Of a stretch of 64,000 bases of DNA, positions 1 to 12,400 are shown one piece after another. The notes below the pieces were generated by a model that saw only the letters and a list, made by a program, of their open reading frames with translations, was not told the origin of the DNA and did no database searches. Source of the stretch: Lichenostomus cassidix (Eukaryota > Chordata > Aves > Passeriformes > Meliphagidae); contig CM039187.1 of the NCBI GenBank assembly GCA_008360975.2, positions 17,439,094 to 17,503,093 on the forward strand, given 5' to 3'. The position numbers and the translations under genes were made by a program. The first letter of the stretch is position 1, and every line of letters begins with the position of its first letter.

Positions 1-394
1 TAAGCTTTGTAAAACTTTCCAACATGTCCCAGGGCTGTGGAGGTACTCTCAGAGCATGCTAAGGCTACTGTGGGGAAATGTTCCCCTCCAAAACCAGGTT
101 TCTGCTTCTGGTGCTTTGTAAGCAGATGAGAGGCCAGACCAGGGCACCAGGTTGCCTGCAGCACAGTAATATTGCCTGTATCAGGAAGGATCCAGAGTGC
201 GGCATTCAGACGGCAACTGTTGCTCAGCTTTTCCAGCTATCTAGAATAGATCTGACAAGCAATTAGAGCATGAATATATTACAGAGCCGATGGGGGATGC
301 CTTTGTTAAAACTTGTGACCCATACTTAGCTGCTGTTTACATTGGCAGCAGCTTCGAGGGTGGGCAAGACCCTACCTGCCTGTCTTTCTCCTCT

Positions 395-592
395 CTCCTT
401 CCCCGTTCGGAGCGAGCCGGGGAGCTCTGCATCTCATTGGATATTTCAAATGCTTTCTGCACAAGTCATAATTAATGCCGAGTTGTGGAGCTAAGACCAG
501 ATGTGCTGCCGAGATTATCTCCCAGGGCAGATCGGCTGCTCTCCGCTCTGTAGCGCTGGGTGAATGGAAAGCTGCCAGTGCTGGGACTCAGA
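395..592 (+). promoter_or_regulatory. ARHGAP22: Candidate internal promoter / 5' UTR of a short ARHGAP22 transcript
   Basis: Twelve CpG dinucleotides occur between about 405 and 710, including four within 404-419, whereas the flanking kilobases have few. No convincing TATA box was seen. An in-frame stop (TAG, 551-553) closes the frame upstream of the ATG at 593. An out-of-frame upstream ATG at 564 starts a small frame that overlaps the ATG at 593 and would be expected to dampen translation. Promoter function is inferred from composition and from the splice-compatible open exon immediately downstream; no transcript evidence is available from sequence alone. Confidence 0.3.
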
Positions 593-713
593 ATGTGTCT
601 GATGCCTGAAGTCAGGACTTTCTTTCTCTGCCGCTCCTGCTGTCTGACACTGCCTGGTTTCTGCTTGAAGCTCAGTGCCTGTCATGTAGCGGAGTGCTGC
701 ACAAGAACGAGAG
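593..713 (+). CDS. ARHGAP22: Candidate alternative first coding exon of ARHGAP22 (PH-less isoform)
   Basis: An ATG with A at -3 opens a 40-codon frame beginning MCLMPEVRTFFLC and ending CCTRTR. A GTATGA donor follows at 714. One base (g) is left over, and the RhoGAP exon at 6193 begins with the last two bases of a codon, so the junction reads GGG (Gly) and runs directly into [10 protein letters not shown]. The family paralogue ARHGAP24 is known to have a short isoform whose unique first exon splices to exactly this GIFGQ junction. The short N-terminus is Cys-rich and shows no known domain. The joined protein would be about 596 residues with RhoGAP and coiled coil but no PH domain. The phase match could be chance (one in three), so this stays a candidate. 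Confidence 0.4.
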
Positions 714-3700
714 GTATGAGATGGTTTTCTAGAGTTTAGATTTGTTATGGTTTTCTTTTCCTAGAGGAAAAGCAGATACTTGAGTGTAGCCTTAGACAGA
801 GGATAAGAATCTAAGATAGGAGCTGACTTTTACCAAGGGGGAAGGAGTGGAAAGGACACAGTCTATGGCCAAAAATACTACTGGATACAAAACCAGCATA
901 TGAAGATAGTTCTGGGAAGGGGTGTTTCTCTTTGCATATATACAGAATATTTAAATGGATGTATATGGATGAGAGCAATCAGCTTCTAGTATATGGACAT
1001 GACTCTTTCTGGGAATGGCATCAGAAGACACCAAGTTCCACCACAGACCCATTTGTGTGACTCTGAGCAAGTTATTTCGTCAGTTTTTCTTGATTCCTAA
1101 TTATTTGTTGCTTCCTTTCTTTTCCCTTATTCTTGCATTCTTTGTCTGGCTGGATTGTTTAGTTGTCCAGGACTATCTTTTTTTAGGTATATATGGCTCC
1201 TAACATGAAACTCCTTTTTCTGTTGCTGCTGCAGTAATTCACGTAGTGTGTGCTTGGGTGGGCTAGAGGAGGGGAAACAAGTTAAAGGTTTGTGTGTGTT
1301 TTATGCTGTGGAAGCATATGCATTTCTGAATGTCTGCCCGTGATTTTTTCTCAGTGCTTTCATGTGTGAGAGGGACAGATAGATAAATGTGAACTTAAGC
1401 ATGAAAGTGGGAAGGTAAAAGCAGGCACTTACCTGTGCAGGTGAGCACGTACACAATCTTTATATCCATAAACTGCGTGTCTGTGAGGCACCACATGCAT
1501 GCGCGGGTGTATGCACTGCTGTATACCAGCATCCAGGTGTAAGCCTGATTATCTTCCCACACATCTTTTAACGTGTGTGTAATAAGCTGTGCATACAGCT
1601 GACGTAGGTGTGCCTGGACTTTTCACACTTTAAGCAGATGCGGAGTCCTTAGTCTTCCCCATGGAGAAAATCTACTCAAAAACTGACTTTATCTCTGTCT
1701 TTAGTTTATTTTGGTTGAAATCAGAGCCTCTGATGAGGAAAAATGTAGCAGGGAGCATATATTTTCCTGCCCACTGCATGTCTGGACAGCATAGCTGAAT
1801 GTATAGGCTTTGTATGCCTGGAGCTGGTGGGTGAGCTATTCAGGCCAGGACAGAGAGCCTGTCTGTGTCTTAGTCAGTACATCATTCCTGGCTCGCTTTT
1901 TCCACAAAGAGTCACCTAAATCTTTAAAGAACAGAGGCAGCTTGTTGGAGTAGAGGGAAGAAATTCTGTAGCTCTGCTAGCCCATTTTTTTAGTATCTCT
2001 TGAATCTTTCTGAGATTAAGGATGTGGTTCCAGGCATGCTGGAGTTTTTTTTCTGCTTTGAAACCAAACAAAAGGGCCTAGCTAGAGATAAGAGTATGAC
2101 AAGGAAGCTTAACCCTTAGGTTGCTGGTAAGCTTTTGGCTTTATTTCCAGCTTAACTCCGTCTGGAGTGTGACTGGATGGCACTGGCTCCCCTTCTTTAG
2201 AATGAAGAAAAAGACTTTAATGTCTTCCAGCAGGATCATCAAATGGAGTGAAGCGCTGCCAAATTCAGTCTGAGCTGCAGGGCCCAGTGATTAAAAACAG
2301 GCCTGTGCCTTGAGGAGCCAGCAGATGAGGCTGTGTGTGTGACTGGCTCCACATTGCTTCTCCTTGGAAGGCAGGGCAGTCCCTGTCCAAACCGGAGATA
2401 TTGTCGTATACTGGTAGTTCCAGGGACATTTTACTACATAACTTTTACAAGCTCGGAGAGCTGATGGAAATGAGACGAGCGATACAGAGCCAGCAGGACA
2501 CCAGTTCCTCAGTTTGCCCTGTGTAGCCCTGGGAGTCTGAAGTAGGCACATCTGCAAAGCCTGTTGCCAATGTGACTGAGAGGGCCCAAGTGATAATTCT
2601 CCTGAGCCTCCTCAAGGACCCCCAGCAGATGCCCAGATGAAAGATGCCTGCAACCTGGAACTGTCAGCATCTCAAACTTGCCTTTGACAGTCCCTTTTCA
2701 GCCCCACTCCATAGATAGCTCTTACCTTGCTCTTTTTATGAACCTTAACACTACTTTCCTTTTCTAAGCCATGGACAAGTTCTGCTGCCTCTGCACGGAA
2801 CAGTTTCTCCATGGCAAACTTTCCAGTCCCACTAACTACAGCTCTGTGCTTTTTCTCTCTAAACACCAGCCATAATGCTCTTACTGCTAAAAGACTTGGC
2901 CTGGGTGCAGTCTTTCTTCTGAGCAGCATCTGTGGTGGTCCTTGTCTATGGCTTAGGGAAAAAAAAAAAAGTATGATAGAGAGAAAGAAAAAGCATAGAG
3001 CTGCATAACTGAAAAATGTAATGAAGGGAAAGTTGCAGTTAGCAACAAACTTGGCTTGCATGAAATATTTTGTCTGTACAATGTTTGGTGATCCCTTCTA
3101 ATGCTTCCCTGGAAAATTAGAGGGCCAAGTTCAAGGGAAGAGAGGTAAGGCATAGATCTTCAACTGGGTTTGGGCTGGAGTGGGGCTGCCAAATCATTGT
3201 GGGAGGCAGCTGAGAGAGCTGAGCTGGGAGAAGTCTTTCACCCTGGCAATGGCTTCAGAGTCATCTTCCCCACCGAAAAATGACCTTTGCAGATTGTGTG
3301 ATCTAGCCCAGCCCTTCAGCAGACACTGCCACGAAAGAAGAAGCCCACACTTGTGCCAGCTCCTTTCATTCATCACGTGATGGGCAGATCAGCTTCATCC
3401 TTGCTCATGTTTGGTTTCATGCCTGGTTTTTCTTGTTACTTATTTGAAATGGTCAGGAAGGAGGTGAAGAGTATTGCAATATAAGAATATTTCAGTGCCT
3501 TTATTTCCTCCAAAGATTGTTGCTTTCATCCAGGAGAAAAAGATGTTACTGACCTCAGTGTGTGAGATGGAGGAAAGATGGGATCCCCAGCATCTATCTG
3601 TGCACCAGACACTCACAGTAATGATGATTCTGTTTGTGAAGGGTCCATCTGCTGCTCCATCTGAGTCTCCAAGCAGGTCACCCTTCTGTCCCTGTTATCT

Positions 3701-6192
3701 TAGCATCACATTCCTTATTCTCTGTGTCAGTGGTCTCTATTTGACTGCAGTCAACTTGTCACCAGAATTCACTCACTGGGAGATTGCACCTACAGATAGC
3801 TCCTGCTGTTGTGATCCAAGCTGACTGTGAAGGCAAGGACTGATGTTGCCCGAAATGTATTAGAGATGTCACTGAGCACAGACCAGTCAAAGCTGGGGAA
3901 AAGTAGGCAGAGCTTCAGTGGAGATTATTCATGCAGTTCTTCTGTGTGTGCTTGTTTATGTGTGTGTCTGATGCTGCCTATGCCCTTGATCTAAGTGTAG
4001 ATCAGAAAATGAGCTTATAGAAGAACATTGTATAAGTGCTTTGTGCCTGTGGAATACACAGCATTTATTTCTTTCCCAGAGTTTTCTCCAGACAGACCCA
4101 TTAGGAAACAGATTCAGCAAGTAGAGATTTGATAAAAGAGGGCTGCTGTTTCCCTGATTTCTGCCACACACTGACCTCCGTGAACCTGTATGTCTTGCAT
4201 CTAGAAAAGTGAACAACATGTATCATTTTAAGGAAATAGATGTGCTCCATCATGACAGCAGGGATTACTTGATGAGATTACAAAGCAATCTGTGCAAAAG
4301 CGGAAAGATATTCCCTGTCCTAGAACTTGACTTCAGAGACACCTAACTCAGTGAAAATTCAAAGAGATTAGAAATGAGAACTAGTAAAACCTTTACTCTG
4401 CAATAAACCAAATATATACAGTGATAAAGATAATTCCCCTGCTCCAGGGCATACCCTCCTGCCAGGATGAGGGAATTTCCTTTGAGACTTTTCATGGCCC
4501 TCCGGCTTTGATACTGTAATGCAGTTGTGTAGGCTGTGGTGTAAGGAAAGTGTCTGCCTTCTGATGTATAATAAACAGGCAGGGAAAGGAAATTGGACTT
4601 CAGAATCCTTCTTGCAGCCTTCATTCAATGAGCTAAAACTGATAATGAGAGGTTTGTTTCACTGAGGATTGAGCAGGGTTGGACTGAATATAGCAAGCAA
4701 GTATGGTTTGACATGGTGTCTCCTATGAAGAACAGTGATCAGTGGTTAGGAAACTTCCTACCAGGAGTTATCAGCCTCTCATGATTGTAGCATTAAAATA
4801 AAAAATTGAACACATGGTCACTAGCAGGGGAAAGTAAGTAAAGCCTTCAGAAATTACCATATCCCCTGGCCTGGTACAAGCACACATGTGCAAGTATTAG
4901 ACACTGCCTCTGGCTATTGAGTGTGAAACAGTGTGACTCCAGTATTGAACGCTGGTTTGGTTTTTTTTTTCCAGACCTGCAGATTTAACTTAGTGTTGAA
5001 TGAACGATCTAAAGATTGTTGATATCTCTTGATAACTTCCTGCAGATTCAAGAAATCCCCAAATAGAATTTCTGGTCTGGCGTCTTGTGAAATTCTGGGA
5101 GTAGATTCTGGGATTCCCTCACTTACTGAATTTTTATTAACAAAACATGATTAACTTGGATACTATCCTCCCTAACTCCACCAAACATTGTAGGGTGCTA
5201 GAAGTAGAGTTTAAGAACACAACTCAGTGGCAGTCCTTTTATATGGAGCAGTCTCCTAGAGGCAGGGATTGAACTAAGACCTCTGCCTCTTACAGCCTGA
5301 GCCCCTTCTGTGTTGTCAAAATCTGCTGGCAATAGTGGTATTCAGCAGCTGGTATGGGCCAGGAACTCCATACTCCCCAAAGAAACAGACAGTCCTTCTT
5401 ACTTAATAATATATGTCTACAGTAGGTCTGACTGAAAAATTAACCTAGGCCAGTCTGGTTTTAGAGAATCTGGTATTTCTGATATTTTCAAGATTCAAGA
5501 AGTACAGCTTGCACTTTTTAGTAGGAAAGGCAACGGATTTTGGATTTGAGATGTTTTTTACTGGGTTTTTTTTTGGTTTTTGTTTTGTTTTTTTTTTTAA
5601 TTTTCATTCAGCAAGTTTAATTAAAGGAAAAAGAAAGTTTCCCAGGATGGTGGAGGATTCTCACAATATCCAGTTCTAATGTTGACAGCTGTACTCTGCT
5701 GTGTTAGCAATCCTCTCCTACTGGGATTGCTGCCTGTTAGGCTGGCCAGCTGCAAACTCTGGTAGGGCAGCTGTGTGACAGCCTAAGCGGTGGGTGCAGG
5801 CAGGAAGGAAATGTGTCCCATAAAGTCAATGTGGCCTTTGTTTTGGTCTTCTTGGGATGGAAGATGCAATGAAAGTATGAATACTTAATCCAAATTCAGC
5901 ACAGTTATGGATAACCATAAATATAACCTTAAACCCACCTTCCTTGTGTATGAGACATAAACCATCTTAGGTCAGAGGATAGTTTAAAGCACTGTTAAAC
6001 GGAAAGAAAAAATTATTCATCATGTGATTCTTGTTTTTAAAAGTAGCTTTATTCTTCAGAGTCTGTTATAAACTGGACCTTGGCACAGGCAGCCCCTTCC
6101 ATAAGAAAATTTCCCTTCTTGTGTGCCCCAAGCAATAGCTCAGGAAGAGTTGAAGCTGACACCCAGATGTCTCTTTTGCTCTCTGCTGTCAG
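714..6192 (+). other. ARHGAP22: ARHGAP22 intron upstream of the RhoGAP exon
   Basis: No PH-domain exon or other convincing coding segment was recognised here. The stretch holds short GT-rich tracts (about 3945-3970), a poly-A/purine run (2949-2993) and a T-rich low-complexity tract at 5563-5605. It ends with the acceptor ctctctgctgtcag at 6179-6192. Several 60-130 codon open frames occur on both strands but have no recognisable domains. Confidence 0.6.
5563..5605. repeat. T-rich low-complexity tract
   Basis: Runs of T broken by G or GG over about 40 bases. Read on the - strand it is an A-rich tract. No transposon body was recognised next to it. Confidence 0.7.
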
Positions 6193-6400
6193 GGATCTTT
6201 GGACAGCGCTTGGAGGACACCGTACAGTACGAGCGGAAGTATGGCCAGCGCTTGGCCCCACTGCTGGTGGAACAGTGTGTGGATTTTATTCGGGAGCGAG
6301 GTCTTACAGAGGAGGGGCTCTTTCGGATGCCTGGGCAAGCCAACCTTGTCAAAGACCTGCAGGATTCTTTTGATTGTGGAGAGAAACCCCTTTTTGACAG
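6193..6400 (+). CDS. ARHGAP22: ARHGAP22 exon: start of RhoGAP domain
   Basis: This 208-base exon begins with two bases of a Gly codon and ends with two bases of a Ser codon before the gtgagt donor at 6401. It encodes [18 protein letters not shown] followed by the start of the RhoGAP fold. The catalytic arginine finger lies in [13 protein letters not shown], Arg being the fourth residue of GLFR. The motif CVDFIRERG and the tail DCGEKPLFD are near identical to human ARHGAP22 as remembered. The exon boundary just before IFGQ is where the paralogue ARHGAP24 joins alternative N-termini. Confidence 0.96.
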
Positions 6401-9400
6401 GTGAGTTGACATCACCAAATTCAGGCTGGTGTATGTGTGACATGTAAAATCTGCCAGGAATGTCCGTGCAGTGGCAATCCTAGCTTACATGTTCTTTCCA
6501 CACCATCATTCTCTGTTGAAAGTACTGATAGAGCTTTCTCCCACATGGTGTTAGGTGTGGAGGCCTTTATTCAGTGGTGGAGCAGAGCTCATTGATCTAT
6601 ATGGGGTTTCTCCAGTGTATCAGTTTAAGAACACATTTCAATGAAAAGCATTGCTAGATTTGGGTGCAGCAAACTGAGCAGTTGGTGGGATCCCACCATA
6701 GAAATGCGTATGACAGAGGTGAACTAGGTGATGTAGTGCTTTCAGATGTTGCATTCTCCCAGCAGATCTGCCTGGGGCAATACCTTGACTCTTCCTTTGT
6801 CACCAGGTTTCAGAACAGTCACCACCATCTCACATGTCTTTCTTGCCAGAACTCACTAGCACCATTTTTCCAGGTGATGCAGGTGGCATCTGCTGTGTTA
6901 CCAACATATTAACCTTAGGGGATTGCTTCCCCTGGACCTGCAGCCAGTCTCAACATTGCCCATACCTCCCCTGCCTACCAGTGCAGGAAGAGCTAGCACT
7001 CTCTCCTGTGTGGGCAGAAGCAGTGTTTGGTCTCATCTTGGGAAGTATATCTTCAGAGTTTATTTGAAACATTCTTCTAATTCTTCCCTTCCCTCAGCTT
7101 CCCAGACCACCCATCCTCCTTTCTTTGATTCTTAACCACAAACAGTATTTGCTCCCTAAATGGAAGTGTCAAACATTTAGAAATACTTTCATGAAGAAAA
7201 TAAGTTTGAAATCATCAAATTGTCTCACTTAATCTTTTCTTAAACAAAACCTTTATATTTCTTAATGGGTGTTCTAGTTCAGAATTTGAATTATCTTAAT
7301 TCAGTGCTTATACTCTGGAACTATCTATACTCTGGAGTATCTACGGAAGGAACAAATTAGTGAGAGTTTCAATTTCATGTTTTACTTTAGCCTTATCTAT
7401 ACTAACTTCATTGTTGTGAAGATAAACCAAGCTTCCACCCAGCATTTTTAAAGCAAAATAGAATTGTAGAATGGTTTGGATTGGAAGGCATACCAAAGTT
7501 CATCTTATTCCAGTTCCCTGCCATGGGCAGGGACACTTTCCACTAGACCGGGTTGCTCAGAGCCCATTCAACCTGGCTTTGAACACTTCCAGGGGTGGGT
7601 CATCCACAGCTGCTCTGGGCAGCCTGTTCCAGTGCCTCACCACCTCAGGTGCAGAAAGCACCTTTATTTCTATAGGCATTTGCACTGGCTAGATAGATCA
7701 GTGCTAAGTCTCCCCTTTAACAGAGGTGCTAAGGACCTCCAGGAAGGAATGTCTGCCTTTTGGGTAGTCAGTGTGTAATGTGGTAACCGAAGGTTCAGTA
7801 CAGAACTAAAGGAAGCAAGCCTGGAGTACCTGAGTGGTGGACAGTTGAGGGTCCCCCAGTCATAGCCTTTTTCTCTTTCCACCATGTCCACATGTATACA
7901 TACAGTCTGTCTGATATATTTGTAGTCATAGACAGGAGCAATGGAGAGGCAGTTCCACTCTGGCTAAGTGAAATGCTTCTTCTCCTAGCAACCATAATTT
8001 TCTCTGTGTGTAACTAAAACTTATCTGTATATGGCCTGGGACACCTAGGCAACAGAAGTGTGAAGACCTTATGCTTGTTTCCAAATCAGGTTCAGTAAAA
8101 GGAATATCCTTTCTTATTTCCCAACTGCAGTCAGTGCTTTTAGATGTCTTTTGTAACTACAGTGATATCCCAGGTGCTTTCAGCCTGCCTGCCCCATGGT
8201 GGATCAGACCTTTGTGATGACTGATAATTAAAATATTTATTTTTAGAAGGCTTTCCTTTCCAATTTGGGTTTTTAGTGCATATGAATGTTCTTATGAAAG
8301 GTCAGGTGTTGCTGTTTTGAGAGCACTTGTAGCAGTCTGCTGCTGTTGCACTTTGCTGCCACTGAAAATCTGACTAAATTTCACATGGCATTGTGGATGT
8401 AACAGTTACTGCAGCCAGCAGCCCTGAAGCTCTATTCTGGACTCTGCTTCTCAGTGATAGTCAGATCTACCATCCACACCTGAAACTCCACACTAAAGGA
8501 AAAACAAGAATAAGGGTACTGATCTCATTTACAAAACATTATAATCAACTGAAGAAAACCACTGTGTGAAACTGGTATTCTCAAATATGATGGAGCTGTT
8601 TAATAGGAATAGCACTAGCAGGATTAGTAAGTGGTATCTGCAGACAGTTTTCTGTTGTAATTTTTCCAGTTTTGTTTTAGCTGTGTCTTCCAAAAAAAGG
8701 CATACTAAGTGGAAGAGATTCAGCTTTTGGAGAGAAGAGATTTGAAGCTCTCTTGCCAAATGTTTACCAATGTGTTTTTCTCAGAATTCTTTAAAGACTG
8801 TCAGGACAACGGTGGGTAGGGACGTGATGGTGACAACCTGTTTAGAGTTCCAAGAGTCAAAACCTTTGAGGAGGTCATCTGCAGTGATTAACAACATTGT
8901 ACAACAGCAAACTTGGAATAAGAGAGAGAGGTATCATCATACACCAAAAGCTGGATAGCTGGAACGGGAAGAGCAGGTGCATCATCATCATGGGGTCTGA
9001 TACCTCAACTCTAACTTAAAGCAAAGGAGAAAGAAGAAAAAGAAGTTCCTGGATTGGGAGAGAAAGGAAAAGCTGATGGCCTATCATAACAGATGGGCTA
9101 GGATTAATTAGGACTAATTCCAGATACCACAAGCCAGGCAGCCATACCAAAGGACAATAGAGGACCTGGAGGAAATACAGCTTCCTCCATTTCTTCTGAG
9201 TGATTGACCAGGACACATTGGAGCCCAGCCCACCAGCTGTATGTGTGTGCTGGCTGGGGAGAGCATCAGGAAGGATCAGTGGGAGGCTCAGAGGTTATTT
9301 TTGACAGAATCAGGATGCAGAGCTCTGTTGTCAATGCTGTGTGATCACTGTGCACTTGCCTGGACTATTGTTCACATTCCTGGTCCACACTGGCAGAAGA

Positions 9401-12400
9401 ACCACAGTGTCACCCTGCCTTAAGCAGTATCGTGGGCATATAATTTCCACTGGCTGTGTTGCCTGAGGTGCATTTCTATCTTGACAAAATGGAGATTTCC
9501 CTTATTCTCAGGCGGACCCTCCTGCCTAGTACAAATGACTAGCAGAAGAGCTTCCTTCCATGTGCCTACTTTGTCCCTGTCCTTGAGGGGCCTTGATGCA
9601 CCCCCAACTAAAAGCATCAAGCTTTGAGGTAGTGTGGGTTTCTAAATTTCCTTCCTCTTCTCTATTGCAGCAACACAGATGTTCACACTGTGGCGTCCCT
9701 CCTGAAGCTTTACCTTCGAGAACTGCCAGAGCCTGTCATCCCCTTTGCCAAATACGAAGACTTTCTTTCTTGTGGACAGCTGCTCTCAAAAGATGAGGGA
9801 GAGGTCAGTGATCCTTCTAATGTGCCTCCTCAGTGGATGTTCCCAAGACTCAATGTAGTACAGGTGTTTTTCTCATCACTCTTCACACTTGATTTAAATC
9901 AATGAAATCCCAGTGAACCTTTCCCTGAATTTTCCTGAAGCTGTGAATTGGGTGCTGTTATCACAGGCCACTGCTTAAAAAAAAGTCAGTCTTGTAGCCT
10001 TGTGCTTCTTTCTTCTGAACAAAGCTGTTGTGTAGTGTAATTAGCAAGAGATGCAAGGTAGGAGGAAATCTGGGTTCCTTTCTCAGCCTTGCTGTTCACT
10101 CACTAACGAGCTGTATGGAGTCACTCCCTTTTCCTGTGTTTTCCATTTTATTTATCAGAACAGTATATTCTCCTTCCCAAAGATTTTGGTGGATGAGACC
10201 TTGATCAGTGCAATGGTCTTTGTATTTTTTAGAGGAAAGGCACTACAAGAAGGCAGGTTATGATATTATCCCAAAATGGGGAGGGGGAAATAATGTAATG
10301 AATACTTTGCCAGAACCTCCTTGTGATGTTCTTCTCTTTGGTTTCCAGGCAAGGGAAAGGACTGACAAAAACCACCAAGTCTGTGGCAGTCATGGAACAG
10401 GATAATTTACAATATGATTGATATGTTTCATCTATATTGTTCTTGTGGTGATCCCATAGCCCTTTGCAGACTGCAAAGGCATGTTAGGTCTGGTCTGATG
10501 TGGGTGCCACCTTCTAGAACAGAAATTTAAAGCAGCTGCAAGGGTTGTTATTTGTGTCTTGTCTTTGCTAAAGAAGCAAAGGCCTGAGGGCTTGTAAGTT
10601 GTGGTCCACAGTTCTATCCCTTTTCTGTGTGTGGTCTCATCTTTGTCTCTGGTGGGATTTGTTAGAACTGTTCCTCACTGTGACTCTGGGGTTCACCTTC
10701 AGTTCAAGTGACAGAAGACTCTGTGGAGATTGTCCTTCATGATGCCCACAGGAAGATGCTTCAAATGCAGCATATGTGGCAATATAAGTTTTTTATGGTT
10801 AAAAGGCAAGTTTACTACTCTCTACACTCAAATGATGTAGCCTCTAGCCAACTGTGAGAAAGCAGATATCTGTGCATGACACAGCATGTTACCACACATG
10901 GATATGCATTTGCATTCTGGACACAGCCACATCAGAGTGCCAGTGCACTAGTGTTGTATTTCAGTAGGTAGAGGTGTGTGTCTACTACCTCCAAAACTTG
11001 AAAACTACCTCATTTTCTGCCATATCCTCAGTGAACTCAGGCATCTCTGCAGGGAGCTGTGTTACAGATCCCACAGCGGTTATTTCACAAGAAACAGCAG
11101 CATTTTCTAAGGCAGTGGATCTGGTTTCGTTTTGGTCATAAGATGTGCAGACTGGGAAGTTTTGGATCCATTAAGCACTATTGCACAAGAGTAGAGACAC
11201 TGCCAAATTGGGCAAACATAATTGTACATCACTGCTCAGCTTATTAACTGCGTTGTTTGCCTGATTTTGCCTGCACAGGCTGCAGCAGTTTGGGAAGCAA
11301 CATCTGTGTGAGCAAGGTCAGACTCAAATGTCTTGTAAAGCAGAATTGTCTTTAGATTAGAAAGGCAATGGGGAGCACTAGGTAGCCAAAATGAACACTT
11401 ACAAAATGCAGCACTGCTCATAGCACAGGGTTGTTTTGTTAAGGCACTGTTGTAAACATAAGCAATTTTGGTTGTGTCAGGGAAATCTGGAACCTCAGCG
11501 TGGGCTGTTTACCTTTTCAGAAACGAAGGTGGAGTGCACGCAGCAGGGGTGGAGAGGCTGTACGTGCACAGTAGCACGTGGAGCAGGATGCAACACAAAG
11601 TCATACCTAGCCTGTGGGGCCTGACTCGCCTCCCACATGGAAAATCCCCCTGCTCAGAAACATGGTTTCATTGAAACCATGGTTTTCAACACGTAATGGA
11701 AAGCAGGGAATTTAAAAAGAAAACATTTTACTTTGTAAAAGTATTTTGAAACAAAATGTAATCGTATAGGTTTAATTTGAAGTAATGTTTTCTTTTAATT
11801 TTTCACTTGGAAGTTTTGAATGAGACTTTTTGACTCTTAATATAATTTTCTTTAGTTTTGTACAGCCACCCTCACCCCATACCAAAAAACCAGAACTGCC
11901 TAAGGCAAAAGAGCCTTTCGGATAAAATTGTTGGCACCTCATGCTGTTACAGTGTGACCATGATAGAAATTATTGTGGTGATTATTAACCTGGACTAATT
12001 CCAGTACTGCCCTAAGTTTTTATTCAAATTGCTTTTCATCTTCATTCTGCACCCAGCTCATCTCTGGTGTTCGAATGAAAACAGGGAGATAACAGAGACC
12101 TTGGGTGGTGCTGAGGTCTCCAGGTATTTAAGCAGGACTGCAGCATTAAAAAAGATTTGATTCTGATCCCAACTGATTGGGAGGAGGGTTCAAAAATTAA
12201 AAACAATTTTAGAGCAAGAGATGTTCAAAAGTTTAAAAACTCATTAGAGTCTGAGCTGATGTGACATGGTAGTATTTTAACTCTCACTGATACCTGTACT
12301 CGAGAGATAAACACAGCAGTTCAGTAGACTGAACACAAGGCTTTGAGTGTTTTTTAAAGAGGCATCTGAATTTTTTATGAACATCGAAAGTGTAGCTAGT

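Noticed and set aside
2672..3061. 129-codon - strand open frame
   Set aside because: No recognisable domain, includes a Phe/Leu run produced by a poly-A/purine tract; lies in an ARHGAP22 intron.
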